Of a DNA stretch of 8,793 bases, positions 5,919-8,793 are shown in pieces. The stretch lies in NCBI GenBank assembly GCA_937927965.1, contig CALEZA010000064.1, positions 1 to 8,793 on the forward strand, in the 5' to 3' direction. Under the pieces are notes generated by a model. That model was not told the DNA's origin. It did not search any database and saw only the letters and a program-made list of their open reading frames with translations. Within the stretch, counting starts at the first letter, position 1; each line of letters begins with the position of its first letter. The position numbers were made by a program, and so were the translations under genes. This stretch comes from an uncultured Candidatus Planktophila sp. (GTDB taxonomy: Bacteria; Actinomycetota; Actinomycetes; Nanopelagicales; Nanopelagicaceae).

Positions 5919-8793
5919 TTCGCGTTAAAGTATTTAGCTTCTGGGTGATGAACAATTATCGCGGAAGTAGATTGCTCAGGATGTAATTGGAATTCCTCGG
6001 AAAGATGGACACCAATGCGTTCTGGCTCTAAGAGCTCACAGAGTTGCACTTGCTGTTCAATATCAGGACACGCTGGATAACCGAACGAATAACGGGAACC
6101 GCGATAACCTTGATCGAGAATCCCCTGAAGATCTGGAGAATCTAAACCACGAACGCTCATCTCTTCTCGGATTCGAGCATGCCAGTGCTCTGCAAGTGCC
6201 TCTGTAAGCTGAACTGAAAGACCATGCAATTCCAAATACTCTCGATATGAATTGGCTTCAAAGAGGGTATTGGCCGCCTTGCTCACAGTATTACCCATTG
6301 TCACAACATGGAAGGCAACAACATCCACTTTGCCGCTCTCTCGGGAGGCGAAGAAGTCAGAGATGCATAAACGCCTATCTCGACGCTGACGAGGAAACGA
6401 GAATCGTGTGCGCTCTTGACCTTTAAGGGGCCCTTCATGATGCAAGATAACAAGATCATTTCCTTCACTCACGCATGGGAAATATCCATATACGACAGCT
6501 GCTTCTAACCAACCATTGGATTGAACTTCATTGAGAAGGGAACGAAGTCTCGGACGACCTTCTTGTTCAACCATTGTCTCGTATTCACCCCGAGCACCTT
6601 TAAGTCCCCACTGGCCCATGAAGAGAGCTCTCTCATCAAGCATTCCTACATAGTCAGCAAGTGGGATTCCCTTAACAATTCTAGATCCATAGAACGGAAC
6701 ATTGGGAATGTCAATATCGATTGCGACATCACTGCGAGTGGTGTCTGTTGTTTCAACATCGTCAACTCGAGCGACTCTCTTAACTTTACGCTCACGTAAT
6801 GCTGGCAAAGCAGCACCTGGCTCACCACGCTTAACTGCCATGATCGCATCCATGAGACGCAAGCCCTCAAAAGCATCTCTGGCATAACGAACTTCACCTG
6901 GAAATACCGACGAGAGATCTTCTTCGACAAAAGCACGAGTGAGAGCAGCTCCACCAAGTACGATTGGCCACTTCTGATCCAATCCTCGAGCAGTGATCTC
7001 TTCCAAATTCTCTCGCATAACAACGGTAGATTTCACGAGTAATCCACTCATACCAACTGCATCAACATCATTTTCAAGAGCAGCATCAATAATTTGATTC
7101 ACTGTCTGCTTAATACCTATATTGACCACTTTGTAACCGTTGTTAGAGAGAATGATATCTACAAGGTTTTTGCCGATGTCGTGAACATCACCTTTAACGG
7201 TCGCTAACAACATGGTGCCGCGACCACCTTCATCACTTTTCTCCATGTAAGGCTCTAAGAATGCAACAGCACTCTTCATAACCTCAGCGCTTTGTAGAAC
7301 AAATGGAAGCTGCATCTCACCCTTGCCGAACAGTTCTCCAACAACCTTCATACCTTCAAGAAGGTGATCGTTGATAATTGTGAGAGGAGCAATCTTTTGG
7401 GAGAGGGCTTCTTCTAGGTCCTCATTTAACCCGACCTTCTCGCCGTCAATAATGCGTCGCTGTAAACGCTCCTCTAGTGGCAGTGCGGCCAACTCTGCAG
7501 CTCGAGTAAGGCGACTCGTTGCCAGTTCAACGCCTTCAAATAACTGCAGGAACTCAGAGAGTGGGTCGTATGTGCAGACTTCTCCATCAAATCTGCGTCG
7601 ATCATAGATGAGGTCGAGTGCTACTTCTCTCTGGCGTTCGTCAATTCTCGCCATAGGCATGATTTTGGATGGATGCACGATTGCCGATGTAAGTCCTACC
7701 TGATAACACTCATGCAAGAAGACTGAATTGAGAACAACTCTTGCTGCAGGATTAAGTCCAAATGAAACATTGCTAACGCCTAAGGTTGTCTGAACCTCTG
7801 GATATTCCTCTTTGAGAGTTTTGATAGCTGAAATAGTTTCAAGACCATCGCGGCGAGTTTCCTCTTGGCCTGTTGCTATTGGGAAGGTAAGCGTGTCGAT
7901 CATGACATCGCTCAATGAAATCCCCCAATTTTCAGTGAGATCCTTAATCAATCGTCGTGCGACTCGTAATTTCCATTCTGAAGTTCTTGCTTGTCCTTCC
8001 TCATCGATAGTGAGGGCAACGACCGCAGATCCATGTTCCTTAATCAACGGCATTATTCGAGCAAATCTAGAGTCTGGACCATCTCCATCTTCATAATTGA
8101 CGGAGTTGATAACACATCGACCGCCAAGAGATTCAAGCCCTGCCTTAATGACATTTGGCTCCGTTGAATCAAGCATGATGGGAAGAGTTGATGATGTTGC
8201 AAAACGTGAGGCAATCTCGCGCATATCTGCAGCTCCGTCGCGTCCGACATAGTCAACTGAGAGATCCAAGACATGAGCACCGTCTCGAATCTGATCACGA
8301 GCTATTTCAACGCAAGTTTGCCAATCTTCGGCAACGAGAGCCTCTTTAAAAGCTTTCGAACCATTTGCGTTGGTTCGTTCACCAATTGCTAAATAAGTCG
8401 CGTCCTGGTGGAACGGGATACTTTGATATAGGGAGGAAACAGATGGCTCAGAGATTACGCTTCGTTGTTTTGAGGAAATGCCATCAACTTTGGCTACTAC
8501 CGAAGCGAGATGATCAGGTGTGGTTCCGCAGCAACCACCAATAATTTCAGCGCCAAATTCCATCCACTCCTGAATCAGTTGATCATTAAACCCAACCGCA
8601 GCACTTCCAGTCCACTCCTTTTTCACTGCATCCCATACCCTGCCTGAGTTTGGGTAAACAACACAGGGTTTATCTGATTTAGCAGAACTTAATAAATCAG
8701 TAATTAACTCTGGGGGTGTGCAGTTAACGCCAACTGCCATTGCATCCTGTGCGATCGAAACCGCTTGCGCAAAAGATTGCCCGGCATTAGTTT
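5915..8793 (-). CDS. metH: Cobalamin-dependent methionine synthase MetH (N-terminus beyond right edge), with MmuM-like homocysteine domain
   Basis: MetH moves a methyl group from methyltetrahydrofolate through cobalamin to homocysteine. The frame is open to the window edge (958 residues visible; canonical length about 1190). Numbering is from an internal Met at 8740, which is not a real start since 17 in-frame residues precede it. The end of the homocysteine domain (1-88) has zinc ligands Cys7 (GVNC) and Cys70-Cys71 (GGCCGT). The folate (pterin-binding) domain (about 115-375) contains IGERTNANGSK (119-129) and SVNYEDGDG (213-221). A helical cap (about 420-505) and a B12 domain follow, with the cobalt ligand His520 in DVHDIGKN (518-525) and SGLLVKS (565-571). 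The SAM-binding activation domain (about 681-941) carries GYPACP (887-892) and ends with LHPEQST and HHPEAKYFN. From residue 98 on it closely resembles mycobacterial MetH. The homocysteine part, with VGVNCTPPELI and VVYPNSGRVWDA, instead resembles MmuM-type homocysteine methyltransferases. The stop codon overlaps the nuclease gene stop. Confidence 0.95.
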   Translation of the reverse strand, partial: TNAGQSFAQAVSIAQDAMAVGVNCTPPELITDLLSSAKSDKPCVVYPNSGRVWDAVKKEWTGSAAVGFNDQLIQEWMEFGAEIIGGCCGTTPDHLASVVAKVDGISSKQRSVISEPSVSSLYQSIPFHQDATYLAIGERTNANGSKAFKEALVAEDWQTCVEIARDQIRDGAHVLDLSVDYVGRDGAADMREIASRFATSSTLPIMLDSTEPNVIKAGLESLGGRCVINSVNYEDGDGPDSRFARIMPLIKEHGSAVVALTIDEEGQARTSEWKLRVARRLIKDLTENWGISLSDVMIDTLTFPIATGQEETRRDGLETISAIKTLKEEYPEVQTTLGVSNVSFGLNPAARVVLNSVFLHECYQVGLTSAIVHPSKIMPMARIDERQREVALDLIYDRRRFDGEVCTYDPLSEFLQLFEGVELATSRLTRAAELAALPLEERLQRRIIDGEKVGLNEDLEEALSQKIAPLTIINDHLLEGMKVVGELFGKGEMQLPFVLQSAEVMKSAVAFLEPYMEKSDEGGRGTMLLATVKGDVHDIGKNLVDIILSNNGYKVVNIGIKQTVNQIIDAALENDVDAVGMSGLLVKSTVVMRENLEEITARGLDQKWPIVLGGAALTRAFVEEDLSSVFPGEVRYARDAFEGLRLMDAIMAVKRGEPGAALPALRERKVKRVARVDDVETTDTTRSDVAIDIDIPNVPFYGSRIVKGIPLADYVGMLDERALFMGQWGLKGARGEYETMVEQEGRPRLRSLLNEVQSNGWLEAAVVYGYFPCVSEGNDLVILHHEGPLKGQERTRFSFPRQRRDRRLCISDFFASRESGKVDVVAFHVVTMGNTVSKAANTLFEANSYREYLELHGLSVQLTEALAEHWHARIREEMSVRGLDSPDLQGILDQGYRGSRYSFGYPACPDIEQQVQLCELLEPERIGVHLSEEFQLHPEQSTSAIIVHHPEAKYFNAN

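Noticed and set aside
5915..5928. Small inverted repeat (TTAA, 6-base loop, TTAA) at the metH end as a terminator
   Set aside because: Only four A/T pairs in the stem and no T-tract, so it cannot be supported as a terminator.
6646..7023. 125-residue minus-strand open frame inside metH in another frame
   Set aside because: MetH motifs continue without interruption across it in the true frame, so it is a frame shadow, not evidence of a frameshift.
1..8793. Search by eye for PafBC-type damage promoters (TTGTCrGtg, 8 bases, TAnnnT), including upstream of trmI and the nuclease gene
   Set aside because: Every TTGTC occurrence I found on either strand diverges immediately after the core, and the trmI promoter has AGAAGGCGT at the expected position, so no self-regulation by PafBC can be claimed.
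1..8793. CRISPR array, insertion sequence, prophage or defence-island features
   Set aside because: No direct repeats with spacers, terminal inverted repeats, transposase or phage genes were seen; the Cas4-like nuclease is a conserved housekeeping neighbour of trmI rather than part of a CRISPR system.

Overview
The window looks like a piece of a small, streamlined actinobacterial chromosome. The gene order (helY, diacylglycerol kinase, tatC, tatA, pafC, pafB, trmI, then a divergent RecB-family nuclease and a cobalamin-dependent methionine synthase) is the conserved actinobacterial 'proteasome neighbourhood' known from Mycobacterium and Streptomyces. The base composition is, however, only about 45% GC by eye in sampled stretches, and only about 90 of 8793 bases lie between genes. 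That fits low-GC planktonic freshwater Actinobacteria (Nanopelagicales/acI type), although this placement is an inference. No tRNA, rRNA, CRISPR array, insertion sequence or other mobile element was seen.

Layout: positions 1-5098 are one minus-strand gene train, read right to left: trmI, pafB, pafC, tatA, tatC, a DAGK-family lipid kinase, and helY (which runs off the left edge). Neighbours overlap by 8 to 17 bases or are separated by 5 and 27 bases, so this is almost certainly one operon starting at trmI. A 58-base gap (5099-5156) separates trmI from the divergent plus-strand nuclease gene (5157-5918). On each side of this gap a TAnnnT -10 box lies exactly 6 bases before the start codon, which suggests two leaderless transcripts. 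The nuclease gene runs head-on into metH (5915-8793, minus strand, N-terminus beyond the right edge), and their stop codons share the bases TTAA.

The products cover tRNA m1A58 modification (TrmI), the DNA-damage regulator PafBC, twin-arginine protein export (TatA, TatC), lipid phosphorylation, an SKI2-like helicase, a Fe-S PD-(D/E)XK nuclease and methionine synthesis.

Two points stand out. First, the Pup-proteasome block (arc/mpa, dop, pup, prcB, prcA, pafA), which in most Actinobacteria sits between trmI and pafB, is absent, and trmI and pafB now overlap by 17 bases, while pafBC is kept. Second, the visible part of the MetH homocysteine domain resembles MmuM-type homocysteine S-methyltransferases rather than the canonical MetH N-domain, although the folate, B12 and activation domains are ordinary actinobacterial MetH. 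This suggests a domain replacement within the gene.
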